From positions 1 through 64,000 of the forward strand of contig CANJNZ010000015.1 of NCBI GenBank assembly GCA_947476045.1: DNA of 64,000 bases. The letters are read 5' to 3'. Positions 1-9,421 of this stretch are shown piece after piece (the first letter of the stretch is position 1; each line of letters starts with the position of its first letter). The notes under the pieces are model-generated. The model saw only the letters and a list, made by a program, of their open reading frames with translations, was not told the origin of the DNA and ran no database searches. Source of the DNA: Chthoniobacteraceae bacterium. GTDB taxonomy: Bacteria > Verrucomicrobiota > Verrucomicrobiia > Chthoniobacterales > Chthoniobacteraceae. The position numbers and the translations under genes are program-made.

Positions 1-1226
1 CTTGCGCCATCCATCCGGCTCCCTCGCATAGCGTTCATCAATTCGTGCAGCCGCATCCGGCCTGCCCAGTTTAAGTGTGTTTCCTCCCATCCCTCCCTTT
101 TATCTCTTTTCCAATACTTTGTCAGCTTGTTTGTGGAATGTGGTATAAGGTCGGACGCAAGGATCGCGTTTTGCCAATTCGTCGCGGCGACGATGTTTGA
201 GACGAGCTTGTCAAAGCGAGCATGGCCGGCATCGTCGTCACGCGGGACGCTGATCACACGGACAATCACCGTTGCACGAGAGTCGCCCTTCACGCTCGCA
301 GCAATGGTGCGCGTGGTTTGCTGGCCATTGATAATCTGCGGATTGGCCATGCGCATGATGTCTCGGCCACCCCGGCTTAATCGCTCGGCATGGTCACAAA
401 CAATGGTGATTCCGTTGTTGTAATACCAAAAGTGTTCAGGCTCTTTCTGTAAGGTATCTTCCATACTCCGATTGATCGGGGTATTACCTAGGAATCCCCG
501 GACATTTCTGGCGAAAATGCGAATGCCCGCTTGTTGATAAGCGGCAGCGATCTCGCGAACACGAACAGGAACGATCCATGAGTCGATAGTAGTTTGTGAG
601 TCGAATCGCTTCAAAACGCCGCCCAGCGTCACGCCGTCGCCAGCTTCGATTTCCAATTCGAGTTGTGGAATCGGCGGAGCGACGCCATCTAGATAATCGG
701 AGAGTAATTGGAGCACCCGCTTGCCGTCGATGACATCAAGTGCCGCAGGTCTAGCGGTGTTTCGCGCTTCTTTTTGTAGCGCGCCGCTGCATTTGCCGAG
801 AGTGACGTAGTAGAGTTGCAAGCTAAACCCATCATTCGTGACCCGGAGCCTCGCCTTTTTCACCTTGGCCGCCGCGTCCGGGGCCAAGTCTTCTATTAAT
901 CGTGCGAAAGCTTCCTCACTCTCAAAAGCCTCGGCAAGCGAAGCGAATGCAATCACATCGGAACGATGTTCAGTTGCCTCGCCGAGTTTTTGCCGAAACT
1001 TTCCCTGCACCAAGAATACCCTCCGCGCATCGTTATCGATATGGATCGCATCAAGGCTTTTGTCACGCGAACCTCCGACCAAGGCGCGAACCGCTTCGGA
1101 ATCATCTTCAGTTAGGAAACTGCGGAGAAACCACGCTACGAAAAGCTCGTCATCTTTCAACTTTGGGTGATGCTCGCGCAGTTCTTCCAACTCTTGTTTC
1201 AACTCGCGTTCAGTAACATTTGCCAT
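1..1226 (-). CDS. AIPR-family protein (abortive phage infection type), 3' end outside the window
   Basis: Reading the minus strand from an ATG at 1226 gives at least 408 codons with no stop before the window edge, so the gene is cut. The translation contains FWYYNNGITIVC followed by NPQIINGQQTTRTIA, the hallmark block of the AIPR family (PF10592), members of which are linked to abortive phage infection. Around residues 50-75, GGSRDKSLDAI ... QGKF fits an Mrr-like PD-(D/E)XK nuclease core of the kind found at the N terminus of AIPR proteins. Base composition is more AT-rich than the neighbours and no Shine-Dalgarno is visible, both compatible with acquisition. The family call is firm. Nuclease activity and defence function are inferred. 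The partner genes, if any, lie to the left of the window. Confidence 0.85.
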   Translation of the reverse strand, partial: MANVTERELKQELEELREHHPKLKDDELFVAWFLRSFLTEDDSEAVRALVGGSRDKSLDAIHIDNDARRVFLVQGKFRQKLGEATEHRSDVIAFASLAEAFESEEAFARLIEDLAPDAAAKVKKARLRVTNDGFSLQLYYVTLGKCSGALQKEARNTARPAALDVIDGKRVLQLLSDYLDGVAPPIPQLELEIEAGDGVTLGGVLKRFDSQTTIDSWIVPVRVREIAAAYQQAGIRIFARNVRGFLGNTPINRSMEDTLQKEPEHFWYYNNGITIVCDHAERLSRGGRDIMRMANPQIINGQQTTRTIAASVKGDSRATVIVRVISVPRDDDAGHARFDKLVSNIVAATNWQNAILASDLIPHSTNKLTKYWKRDKREGWEETHLNWAGRMRLHELMNAMRGSRMDGA

Positions 1227-1530
1227 AGGTAGGAACTGGAATCATTGGAGGCGGGTGAATGTTTGACTAGCTTAATTTGGGAGCGACGCAGTGGTGGAAG
1301 GTTAAGTTTTTCCCGACGCCGACTTGCAGGGCGATCTGGCTGGCGACGTGTCGCGCCTGGACGCATCGCCTTGCACGAGGACTTCGCCGTGACGCAGGGA
1401 GGTGGTCATTCAATATGTCCAAATTCACCACGGAGATGATGACGCGGTAGTGGCAGGTTCTGGGTAGCAAGTCATCCGCATCTTCCCGCCGTCTTGCCTT
1501 CCGCGAGTGGGTCGCTAGTTTCCGCGCCCC
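1227..1530. other. Intergenic region between the AIPR gene and serS
   Basis: About 300 bases between divergent genes. Short open frames run through it on both strands, but none gives a recognisable protein and the longest minus-strand one is the shadow of serS. No Shine-Dalgarno stands before the serS ATG. It must contain promoters for both genes, but I cannot identify clear -35/-10 pairs. Confidence 0.5.
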
Positions 1531-2802
1531 ATGCTTGATATCCGACTCATTCGCGAAACGCCCGATGCCGTAAAAGCCCGCCTTGCTGCGCGGGGTGGAT
1601 CGGCGCACGAACTGGTGGATGCCGTGTTGCAATGCGACGCGCGGCGGCGGCAGGCAGAGACGAAACTCCAGCAGCTTCAGGCCGACCGAAATCGCATCAG
1701 CAAGGAAATCGGCGCGAAGAAAAAAGCGGGCGAAGATACGAGCGAGATCGAGGCGCAGGTGCGCGGTTTTGGCGATGAAATGAAGCACCTCAACGAAGAG
1801 GCGGCAGCGCTCGATGTGGAGCAGCGCGAGCTTTTGCTGGGCATCCCGAATCTACCGCACGAAAAATGCCCCGTGGGCGCGGATGCGGCGGCGAATCCGG
1901 AGGTGCGCGTGTGGGGAGAAAAGCCGACGTTTAATTTTACACCGAAATCGCACGTGGAACTCGGCGAAAAACTCGGGCTGTTTGATTTTGAGCGCGCTAC
2001 GAAAATCGCTGGCAGTGCTTTCGTTTGCTACGTGGGACAAGGCGCGCGGCTGGAGCGGGCACTGATCAATTTCCTGCTCGATCTGCACACGCGCGAGCAC
2101 GGCTACACCGAGGTCGCGCCGCCGTTGCTCGTGAATGCCGACGCGCTCACGGGCACTTCACAGCTTCCGAAATTTGAGGAGCAGCTCTACCGCTGCGAGC
2201 GCGACGAGCTTTTCCTCGCGCCGACCGCCGAAGTGCCGGTGACGAATCTTCATCGCGAAGAAATCCTCCGCGCCGACCAACTGCCGATTCGCTACGCCGC
2301 ATTCACGCCGTGTTTTCGCCGCGAGGCGGGAGCGGCGGGGCTGGGCACGCGCGGGCTGATTCGGATGCATCAATTCGACAAGGTCGAGCTAGTGAAAATC
2401 TGCCGACCCGAGGACAGCATGGCGGAATTGGAAACGCTGACCGCCAACGCCGAGCGCGTGCTGCAACTGCTCGGTCTGCACTACCGCACCATCGAACTTT
2501 GCACCGGCGACATCGGCTTTGGCTCCGCCAAAACTTACGACATCGAAGTGTGGGCACCGGGTCAGGGCGGCTATCTCGAAGTTTCGAGCTGTTCAAATTT
2601 CGGAGACTATCAGGCGCGCCGCATGGCGATGCGTTTCAAGGACGAGAATGGAAAAAATCAATTCGCCCATACGCTCAACGGCAGTGGCACCGCGCTCGCC
2701 CGACTCTACGTCGCGCTTCTGGAAAATTACCAGCAAGCCGATGGCGCCATTGCACTGCCGGAAATTTTGCTCCCGTATTTCGGCGCGGCGAAAATTTCGT
2801 AG
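1531..2802 (+). CDS. serS: Serine--tRNA ligase
   Basis: Charges tRNA-Ser with serine in the cytoplasm. The 423-residue length is normal for bacterial SerRS. The protein begins [18 protein letters not shown], the usual start of the N-terminal tRNA-binding coiled-coil arm (about residues 1-105). The class II synthetase core follows. Motif 2 is seen as [14 protein letters not shown] near residue 260, and motif 3 as [16 protein letters not shown] near residue 383. Nothing is missing. The TPR gene follows 15 bp downstream on the same strand and may be co-transcribed. Confidence 0.98.
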   Translation: MLDIRLIRETPDAVKARLAARGGSAHELVDAVLQCDARRRQAETKLQQLQADRNRISKEIGAKKKAGEDTSEIEAQVRGFGDEMKHLNEEAAALDVEQRELLLGIPNLPHEKCPVGADAAANPEVRVWGEKPTFNFTPKSHVELGEKLGLFDFERATKIAGSAFVCYVGQGARLERALINFLLDLHTREHGYTEVAPPLLVNADALTGTSQLPKFEEQLYRCERDELFLAPTAEVPVTNLHREEILRADQLPIRYAAFTPCFRREAGAAGLGTRGLIRMHQFDKVELVKICRPEDSMAELETLTANAERVLQLLGLHYRTIELCTGDIGFGSAKTYDIEVWAPGQGGYLEVSSCSNFGDYQARRMAMRFKDENGKNQFAHTLNGSGTALARLYVALLENYQQADGAIALPEILLPYFGAAKIS

Positions 2803-2817
2803 GCGCGTTTCATTTTC

Positions 2818-3564
2818 ATGAAACGGATTTTCTACATTCTTGCGCTTTCGGCTTTCAGCGCAGCGAAAGGTCTGGCGGCGGAATCCGATGCGCTCAGCGA
2901 AGAAACGCGGACGCGGATGCGGGCGGAATTTTCTCAGCAAATCGCTGCCGCCGATGCTGCGCTGGAGAAGGACCCGCAACTCGTGCAGGCCTATTCGGCA
3001 CGCGGCGATGCGCGGCTTTTCCTCGGCGATTTTCGCGGTGCGGTCGCGGATTTCGAGAAAATGACCGCACTCGATCCAAAGCAGGATGCGCCGCATTGGC
3101 GGCTGGGCATCGCTTATTATTTCACCGGTGATTTTGCCAAATCGGCGCGGCAGTTTGAAAAATACCACGCCTATGACGGGCGCGACCGGGAAAACGGGAT
3201 CTGGAAATTTCTCGCGCAGGCCAAGGCGGATGGAATCGCCAAAGCACGGACCGAAATGCTCGCCTATACGCGCTTCGACCGGGAGCCGTTTCCATCGCTT
3301 TACCAAATGTTCGCAGGGGAAAAATCGCCGGACGATGTGCTCGCGGAGGTCGAAAAGAAGGGCCTGACGACGCAGGCTGAGGTGGTATTTTTTGCAAACT
3401 ACTATGCCGGACTTGAAGAGGATCTGCTCGGAAATCGCGCACGGGCGCTGGAGCTTTTAGCAAAGGCCGTGGCGAGTCCGGCGGGGCGCGATGCACGTGG
3501 CGGTGCTGGCTATATGTGGCAGGTTGCACGCCTTCATTGGGAGAGGCTTCGCTCCGAAAAATAA
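2818..3564 (+). CDS. Exported TPR-repeat protein
   Basis: 248 residues. The N terminus MKRIFYILALSAFSAAKGLAA is a signal peptide, so the product is exported to the periplasm or is envelope-associated. Residues about 40-130 form two to three tetratricopeptide-like helix pairs (for example the block starting VQAYSARGDARLFLGDFRGA), which normally serve as protein-protein contact surfaces. A further TPR-like helix pair lies near residues 185-225. No catalytic motif is visible. It lies just downstream of serS; its partner cannot be told from the sequence. Confidence 0.8.
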   Translation: MKRIFYILALSAFSAAKGLAAESDALSEETRTRMRAEFSQQIAAADAALEKDPQLVQAYSARGDARLFLGDFRGAVADFEKMTALDPKQDAPHWRLGIAYYFTGDFAKSARQFEKYHAYDGRDRENGIWKFLAQAKADGIAKARTEMLAYTRFDREPFPSLYQMFAGEKSPDDVLAEVEKKGLTTQAEVVFFANYYAGLEEDLLGNRARALELLAKAVASPAGRDARGGAGYMWQVARLHWERLRSEK

Positions 3565-3623
3565 TCGGGCTCTCCCTGAAAGCGGCGATGTTTTCACAAC
3601 CGCTTACGCACTCATGCTGGCCA

Positions 3624-3652
3624 TTGACTTCTTATTATAACCGCCATTATGG
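3624..3652 (+). promoter_or_regulatory. Possible sigma-70 type promoter for the polyprenyl synthase gene
   Basis: TTGACT at 3624-3629 is followed after 17 bp by TTATGG at 3647-3652, in a locally AT-rich patch. If used, transcription would begin at about the GTG at 3660, giving an almost leaderless message. The -10 match is weak, so this is tentative. Confidence 0.25.
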
Positions 3653-3659
3653 TGCGCTT

Positions 3660-4700
3660 GTGAAAAGTTTCACAAAGCTCGAAACACCGACTCCCGCTAC
3701 TGCCGGAGTAGATAAAACCGCCGCACTCAAACAGACATTCGAGCTGATCAACTCCCAGCTTTATGCCGTTGAGGAGCGCATCCGTGCTCAGGCGCGCGTG
3801 TTTGACCCGGCGGTCGAGGGCTATGTCGCCTACGCCATTGAGAGCAACGGCAAGCGGCTCCGCCCGGCGCTCGCACTTTTGGCTGGTGGCGCGACTGGCG
3901 CGATTGGCACCGAACACCTCGACCTCGCAGTTGTCGTCGAACTCATCCACGCCGCCACGCTCGTTCACGATGACATCCTCGACGGAGCAGACACGCGACG
4001 CGGTCAGCCAACTGCAAACGCCAAATGGGGCAACGCCCTCAGCGTGCTGCTCGGCGACTGCCTCTTTGCCCATGCGCTCAAGCTCGCGAGCGGTTTCCGC
4101 AGCCCCGAGATGTCGCGCCGCATTGCCGAGGCGGCTAGCGAAGTTTGCAGCGGTGAAATCATCCAGACACAGCGTCGTTTCGACCTGAAACTTTCGGTGC
4201 CGGACTACTATCGCATCATCGAGATGAAAACCGGCGCGCTTTTCGCCGTTGCGACGGAACTCGGAGCATTCCTCAACGAGGCCGCGCCCGCCGTCATCAG
4301 CGCACTCCGCACATTTGGAATGCGCCTCGGCACAGCCTACCAAATTTTCGACGACGTGCTCGATCTCGCCGGCGACGAAACCAAGGCGGGAAAGACGCTC
4401 GGCACCGATTTGCGAAAAGGGAAACTCACACTGCCCGTCCTTTACCTCCTGCAAAACAGCGAGCCTGCCGAGCGCGATTCCCTTTGCAACGTCATCCTCA
4501 GTGGCAGCGACGAGGAGGTCGCAGCACTTGCCCGCCGCGCCATCCAGACAGGCGCGCTGAAAAGCGCCGTCGCCACAGGCCGCCGCATGGTGCAGGAGGC
4601 GCAGGCCCAACTCGAAATCGTCCCAGCCGGGCGGCATCGCGACGCGCTCACGGGGCTCGTCAATACGCTCGACGCGATGTTCGGGCAGTTTGGCTCGTAA
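3660..4700 (+). CDS. Polyprenyl diphosphate synthase (octaprenyl/heptaprenyl type)
   Basis: Condenses isopentenyl diphosphate units onto an allylic primer to make the side chain of a quinone or a related long prenyl diphosphate. Both aspartate-rich motifs are present: LVHDDILDGADTRRG (first DDxxD) and YQIFDDVLDLAGDE (second), together with GKRLRP near the N terminus, which binds the diphosphate. I chose the GTG at 3660 (VKSFTKLE). The frame stays open upstream to an ATG at 3588 and beyond, but that extension overlaps the preceding gene or does not look like the family's N terminus. A second, very different prenyl synthetase lies at 16785. Product chain length cannot be read from sequence. Confidence 0.9.
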   Translation: MKSFTKLETPTPATAGVDKTAALKQTFELINSQLYAVEERIRAQARVFDPAVEGYVAYAIESNGKRLRPALALLAGGATGAIGTEHLDLAVVVELIHAATLVHDDILDGADTRRGQPTANAKWGNALSVLLGDCLFAHALKLASGFRSPEMSRRIAEAASEVCSGEIIQTQRRFDLKLSVPDYYRIIEMKTGALFAVATELGAFLNEAAPAVISALRTFGMRLGTAYQIFDDVLDLAGDETKAGKTLGTDLRKGKLTLPVLYLLQNSEPAERDSLCNVILSGSDEEVAALARRAIQTGALKSAVATGRRMVQEAQAQLEIVPAGRHRDALTGLVNTLDAMFGQFGS

Positions 4701-4769
4701 GTCGGCAGGCGCTTCATAGTTTGACTCCATCACGGCCTTGCACTTGCTTGGCCACAAGTCCTGCCCGTC

Positions 4770-5402
4770 ATGAAGCACACCATACTTTTCCTGCTCCTGC
4801 TTTGCACCGCCGCTTTTGCAGTCGAGCGCCCCAAAGGATTTCTCGGCATCAACTGGGGCGCCTCACCCGAGGAGGCCAAGCGCGTGATGCAGGCAAGGCA
4901 GGGCGTAAAATTTTCCGAGGATGCGGATGATTATAAATTTGAAATCACAGGGGGGACTTTCGCAGGGCAGCCGGTGGCAAAATGGGTCCTCGAATTTCCC
5001 TCACGCCAGTTCACATCCGCCACAGTAATCCTAAAAAACGAAGGTAACGCCTCGACGCTCTACAAAGATTTTCGCACACAATTCGCGGCGAAATACGGCC
5101 CGGCCACCACGGACAAGAAACTCACCGCCAAGTCGAACAACCGCCAAATGAACAACCCCGGTGCTGTTGAAGTGAAGCCTCAACTCGGCGGCGTCGCCAT
5201 TTGGAAATTCGGACCGAACTTGAAGGAGAAAAGCAACATCACGATTTCCTGCCAGCTCGCTGATGCCAAAGGCGGGCCTGCCATGAACGAAGACCAACTT
5301 GTCCTGACGATTCATTACGAAAAAAACACCGGCGCGGAGACAAAGGATGCAACAGGCGGAGCCAAGCCGTCGCAAAACAACGTGAAAAAGGAAGACCTGT
5401 AA
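4770..5402 (+). CDS. Exported protein of unknown function
   Basis: 210 residues with a clear signal peptide (MKHTILFLLLLCTAAFA). The mature part starts with RPKGFLGINWGASPEEAKRVM, a pattern seen in small periplasmic proteins where a short GINWG-type strand is followed by an amphipathic helix. The rest is predicted mixed alpha/beta with a Lys/Asn-rich tail after about residue 190. No cysteine pair, catalytic motif or lipobox is seen in the mature part. It stands alone between the prenyl synthase and radC. I do not recognise a specific family. Confidence 0.65.
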   Translation: MKHTILFLLLLCTAAFAVERPKGFLGINWGASPEEAKRVMQARQGVKFSEDADDYKFEITGGTFAGQPVAKWVLEFPSRQFTSATVILKNEGNASTLYKDFRTQFAAKYGPATTDKKLTAKSNNRQMNNPGAVEVKPQLGGVAIWKFGPNLKEKSNITISCQLADAKGGPAMNEDQLVLTIHYEKNTGAETKDATGGAKPSQNNVKKEDL

Positions 5403-5432
5403 GCCGAGGAATTATTTCAACGCAGTATCCGT

Positions 5433-6128
5433 ATGAGCGCCCCCAAAATCCGCGAACTACCAGAACAGGAACGCCCCCGCGAAAAACTCACCAACCTCGG
5501 CGCAAACGCTCTGAGCGACAGTGAACTCATCGCTATCCTCCTTCGCACCGGACTCCCCGGCGCAAATGCCGTGGACGTCGCGCGGCAGCTCCTCATGCGA
5601 TTTGGCAGCCTCGGCCAACTCGCCCGCGCGAGCGTCACGGAGCTTGCGGAAATCAAAGGCGTCGGCCCCGCCAAAGCCGTGCAACTCGCAGCAGCCTTCG
5701 GCCTCGCCACACGCCTCGCGCGCGAAACTCTCGCTCGCATCCCACTCGATAAACCACAGCTAGTTTACGATTTGCTCGGGCCTGAAATGCGACAACTCGG
5801 CAAGGAATCCCTCCGGGCAATTCTGCTCGATACAAAACTCCACCTACTCCGCGTCGAAGAAATTTCCCTCGGTTCACTGAATGAATGCCTCGCGCATCCA
5901 CGCGAAATTCTCCGCCCAGCCATCCTCCACAGCGCCTACGCATTCATCCTCGCGCACAATCATCCCAGCGGTGATCCCTCCCCCAGCGAAGCCGACCGCC
6001 GGCTCACACTCCGCATCGCCGAAGCCGCCCGTTTGCTCCAACTCACATTTTTCGATCACATCATCGTCGGCGCGCCATCGCCGGATCGCCCTGCTTATTT
6101 CAGCTTTCGCGAAGCGGGCATTCTTTGA
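5433..6128 (+). CDS. radC: RadC-family JAB-domain protein
   Basis: 231 residues, full length for RadC. The N-terminal part (MSAPKIRELPEQERPREKL and LSDSELIAILLRTG) and the helix-hairpin-helix stretch IKGVGPAKA (about residues 75-83) are typical. The C-terminal MPN/JAB metal-binding site reads HNHPSGDPSPSEAD near residues 173-186. Despite the historic name a role in DNA repair has not been established; RadC-like proteins are often linked to DNA metabolism and mobile elements. The next gene, lpxA, follows closely on the same strand. Confidence 0.93.
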   Translation: MSAPKIRELPEQERPREKLTNLGANALSDSELIAILLRTGLPGANAVDVARQLLMRFGSLGQLARASVTELAEIKGVGPAKAVQLAAAFGLATRLARETLARIPLDKPQLVYDLLGPEMRQLGKESLRAILLDTKLHLLRVEEISLGSLNECLAHPREILRPAILHSAYAFILAHNHPSGDPSPSEADRRLTLRIAEAARLLQLTFFDHIIVGAPSPDRPAYFSFREAGIL

Positions 6129-6172
6129 ATGACGAATTGCACCGGCGCACGACATCCGTCATTCGTAAAACC

Positions 6173-6982
6173 GTGCTCCATCCCACCGCCATCATCCATC
6201 CGCAAGCCCAACTTCACCCGAGTGTGAGCGTCGGGCCTTACGCCGTCATCGAGGGAGCCGCTGTCATCGGCGAAGGATGCACGATTTCCGCCCACGCGAT
6301 CATCGGCGGTCACGTCGTGATGGGAAAAAACAACACCATCGGCCACGGCGCGATCATCGGTGGCGAGCCGCAGGATTTTGCTTTCAAACCCGAAGTGAAA
6401 AGCCGCGTCGTCATCGGCGAGGGCAACCGCATCCGCGAATACGTCACCATTCATCGCGGCACCACCGAGGGCAGCGAGACAGTTGTCGGCGACGGCTGCT
6501 TCCTCATGGCGGGCGCACACCTCGCACACAACGTCCGCCTCGGCAACCACGTCATCCTCGCCAACAACGTCCTGCTCGCCGGCCACGTTCACATCGGCCA
6601 ACGCGTCTTCATCGGCGGCGGCAGTGTTTTTCATCAATTCGTCCGCGTCGGCGACTACGCCATCTGCCAGGGCCTCTCCGCATTTGGAAAAGACGTGCCG
6701 CCCTACGTCCTCGCCGCCGAGCGCAACGGTGTCGCCAGCCTCAACGTTGTCGGGCTCCGTCGTAATGGTTTCACTGCCGCGCAGCGCGCGGAAATCAAAC
6801 GCGCATTCGACCTCCTCTACCGCTCCGGAAAAAACACCACACAAGCCCTCACCGCTTCACAAGAAGAGGAATGGACAAACGTGGGCCGCACATTCTGGGA
6901 ATTCGTCGCTGGCGCAAAAAAACGCGGCCTCTGCGATCTTCTCGCGACCCGCCAAGGCGGTGAAGTGGAAGGCGAAGAGTAA
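6173..6982 (+). CDS. lpxA: UDP-N-acetylglucosamine acyltransferase LpxA
   Basis: First step of lipid A synthesis: transfers an acyl chain from acyl carrier protein to UDP-GlcNAc. The protein is a left-handed beta-helix of hexapeptide repeats (about residues 1-185), with the conserved catalytic-region sequences IHRGT and AHLAHN followed by LANNVLLAGHV, then the C-terminal helical part starting GLRRNGFT. I place the start at the GTG at 6173 because VLHPTAIIHP matches the family's N terminus. Upstream in-frame TTG codons at 6125 and 6137 would let the gene overlap or abut the radC stop. Its presence shows an outer membrane with lipid A. Confidence 0.92.
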   Translation: MLHPTAIIHPQAQLHPSVSVGPYAVIEGAAVIGEGCTISAHAIIGGHVVMGKNNTIGHGAIIGGEPQDFAFKPEVKSRVVIGEGNRIREYVTIHRGTTEGSETVVGDGCFLMAGAHLAHNVRLGNHVILANNVLLAGHVHIGQRVFIGGGSVFHQFVRVGDYAICQGLSAFGKDVPPYVLAAERNGVASLNVVGLRRNGFTAAQRAEIKRAFDLLYRSGKNTTQALTASQEEEWTNVGRTFWEFVAGAKKRGLCDLLATRQGGEVEGEE

Positions 6983-7010
6983 AAACATCGCGGCTGCAAA
7001 GAGCGCGCCA

Positions 7011-7553
7011 TCACTCGATCCCCAGCTTCATCTTTCCCTCTGAGGAAATCATGGAGGGATTCCACTGCGGGTCCCATGTGAGTTCGACGCTAGCACTGGC
7101 GACTCCGGGGACGGTGAGGATGCGCTGCTCGGCGTCAGCGGCGAGCGTGGGGCCCATGCCGCAACCGGGGGCAGTGAGCGTCATTTTAACAGCAATGCGC
7201 TGGCCTTTTCCGCTTGGGTCTTCACTCACAGCGACATCGTAAATGAGGCCGAGGTCCACGATGTTCACGGGAATCTCCGGGTCGTAACATTCGCGGAGTT
7301 GGGCCCATACTTTCTCGATTTCAAACGGCCCGTCGGCAGCGGTTGGTGCGGCGACTTCGCGACCGAGCGCATCCGCATCGGCACCCTGAATGCGAAAGAT
7401 TCCGCCGCGATCCGGCGCGACGACGGTAAAAGAGCCGCCGAGTTCCTGCATGATTTGCACGAGCGACTGCGCGGGCAGCGTGGTCACGAGACCCTCGGGG
7501 ATTTTAATCGCCTGCACATCGCGAGTGAGCGCCAGATAGCCGTCAGAATTCAT
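7011..7553 (-). CDS. sufT: SufT-like iron-sulfur cluster assembly protein (DUF59/MIP18)
   Basis: 180 residues. The C-terminal DUF59 domain (about 80-180) shows CYDPEIPVNIVDLGLIYDV and LTAPGCGMGPTLAADAEQRI, characteristic of SufT, which helps mature iron-sulfur proteins. The N-terminal 80 residues are the extension typical of the SufT form rather than of short MIP18 proteins. No other suf gene is nearby. It converges on lpxA, with 28 bp between the stops. Confidence 0.88.
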   Translation of the reverse strand: MNSDGYLALTRDVQAIKIPEGLVTTLPAQSLVQIMQELGGSFTVVAPDRGGIFRIQGADADALGREVAAPTAADGPFEIEKVWAQLRECYDPEIPVNIVDLGLIYDVAVSEDPSGKGQRIAVKMTLTAPGCGMGPTLAADAEQRILTVPGVASASVELTWDPQWNPSMISSEGKMKLGIE

Positions 7554-7649
7554 TGCGCCACGCTATCCACAATGTGCAGAGCGGCGAGAGTTTTCGCGCT
7601 CGCCAACAGTTGGGAAGCTGCTTATTCCACGAGTGGATCTTTCGTAAGT

Positions 7650-8162
7650 ATGAAAAATATCTCTCTGCTCTTCCTGTTCGCCGCCATCACGTTCACCGGT
7701 TGCTCGCGCGATCATTTTTCATCAGGGGTGAAAGTCGTGGGCGTGAACACCACGCCACGTAGAGCAACCACAGTATTCTCGCCGGACAAAGGAGGTTCAT
7801 TCAACAGCATGGCGAAAGAGCGCAATGGCTGGGTCGAGGGGCAACTCCGCACTTCGATCACACGCGAGCTTGAGGAAAGCGGGCGCTTTCAACCTGCGAA
7901 GGGAAATGAGGATGATGGGCAGATTGTTTTCAACAGCATCCGCCACGGCTTGCTCGAAGTGAGCGCGAACAACTACGCGGCGCAACTCACGGCAGATGTT
8001 TCGCTCGTCGGAAGGAATGGGAAAACCATCAGCACTCGCGACATCACCGCTACTGCGGGACTGATTCATACGCTGTCGGAATTCGAAGATTCAAAAGTTT
8101 ACGAAGAGGCTCTGACCAATGCGGCGGACAAGCTCGCGATGGAACTCGTGCACGACTTGTAG
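7650..8162 (+). CDS. Putative outer-membrane lipoprotein
   Basis: The frame is open from 7299, but the stretch before 7650 is the shadow of sufT. The ATG at 7650 starts a convincing lipoprotein signal, MKNISLLFLFAAITFTGC, with the lipobox cysteine at residue 18. The mature protein (about 150 residues) has a pattern like YajG or LptE-type periplasmic lipoproteins, with alternating strands and a central helix, but I cannot assign a family. The gene diverges from sufT and ends 3 bp before the convergent gene at 8166. Confidence 0.7.
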   Translation: MKNISLLFLFAAITFTGCSRDHFSSGVKVVGVNTTPRRATTVFSPDKGGSFNSMAKERNGWVEGQLRTSITRELEESGRFQPAKGNEDDGQIVFNSIRHGLLEVSANNYAAQLTADVSLVGRNGKTISTRDITATAGLIHTLSEFEDSKVYEEALTNAADKLAMELVHDL

Positions 8163-8165
8163 TCG

Positions 8166-8864
8166 CTACGCGAAGAGCACTTCGAGATCGCGCGACTTGG
8201 CGTGGATGTGTTCGTTGGCCTTTTCACGCGCCAGCGCATAATCGCTGCACAGACCGTAAAGCGCCTCTTCGGCTTCCTTGAAGCGTCCGAGCTGACGCAG
8301 AGCTTCGGTGCGAAAAAGCACGAATTCGTGGTCGCCTCCCTCCAGCATCACGATGAGGCGTTCAAGATTTTCAATCGCCTCGCTTGATGTCGGATAGCGC
8401 CCGCTGCTTTCGAGTTTGCGAAAGCGATCATTGCCACGCCACCACGCATGGACGCGCAATTCGACTTCCTGCTCGGGCGTTTTGGCGAGTCCAGCACCGA
8501 GCGCGGCGAAATAGCCGGCTTCGTCGAGTTGCTGCATCTGCGGGGCGTTCACCCAGCCATCGGGCGGCGGCGTGCCCGGCTCGGCTTGCTCGGGTTTTTC
8601 AAACAACGCAAAACGCGGCACTCCACCCTCCGGCTCCATGCCGACGGGGTCAATCATCCCGATTTCCTTGCACTCCGCGACCCAGTGAAGCTGCGAGCAA
8701 GCATGGCATAGCACGACGTTCGGCTGGCGGGGCGCGTGAGGGAATTGCTGGTAGCCATCCGTCCACGAAATCGCGCCCTCAGCCTCGCTGCTCGCGAGTG
8801 TAAATAGCCGCGAAAGCGCGCCGCAGTGCGGGCAACCAAGAATGAGATCCGGACCGGGAATCAT
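8166..8864 (-). CDS. Zinc-ribbon plus helical-repeat protein of unknown function
   Basis: 232 residues. The N terminus carries two CxxC pairs, LGCPHCGAL (near residue 11) and LCHACSQLH (near residue 53), that probably bind one zinc ion. A low-complexity Pro/Glu linker follows. The C-terminal half (about 140-225) is helical, and the segment FVLFRTEALRQLGRFKEAEEAL reads like a TPR. No signal peptide, so it is probably cytoplasmic. It lies downstream of glnK but is separated from it by a strong terminator. Function unknown. Confidence 0.65.
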   Translation of the reverse strand: MIPGPDLILGCPHCGALSRLFTLASSEAEGAISWTDGYQQFPHAPRQPNVVLCHACSQLHWVAECKEIGMIDPVGMEPEGGVPRFALFEKPEQAEPGTPPPDGWVNAPQMQQLDEAGYFAALGAGLAKTPEQEVELRVHAWWRGNDRFRKLESSGRYPTSSEAIENLERLIVMLEGGDHEFVLFRTEALRQLGRFKEAEEALYGLCSDYALAREKANEHIHAKSRDLEVLFA

Positions 8865-8932
8865 GTGCGCAGCCTGAGCGCAGTGGGGTTATGGCGCAAG
8901 CAGCCATGCGAGTGCCCGGCGTAAAAAGAATC

Positions 8933-8962
8933 GCGCCGACCCGGGTTTCCCCGGGCCGGCGC
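8933..8962 (-). terminator. Rho-independent terminator of the amtB-glnK unit
   Basis: Stem 8933-8945 pairs with 8950-8962 (13 pairs, one of them G-U) around a four-base loop. On the minus strand the hairpin is followed by TTCTTTTTA. It sits 30 bp after the glnK stop. Confidence 0.85.
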
Positions 8963-8993
8963 TGGATTCACTGCGGGCATATCGCCCAGCTTA

Positions 8994-9410
<417 letters not shown>

Positions 9411-9421
9411 CTACATGATTC

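Noticed and set aside
1267-1788. A 173-codon minus-strand open frame across the serS start
   Set aside because: Mostly antisense to serS; no recognisable protein.
3612-4778. A 388-codon open frame on the minus strand opposite the polyprenyl synthase
   Set aside because: It lies wholly over a gene with both DDxxD motifs. Its translation has no recognisable domain and reflects GC-rich codon bias.
7299-7649. A longer N terminus for the lipoprotein at 7650
   Set aside because: It is antisense to sufT and would bury the lipoprotein signal inside the protein.
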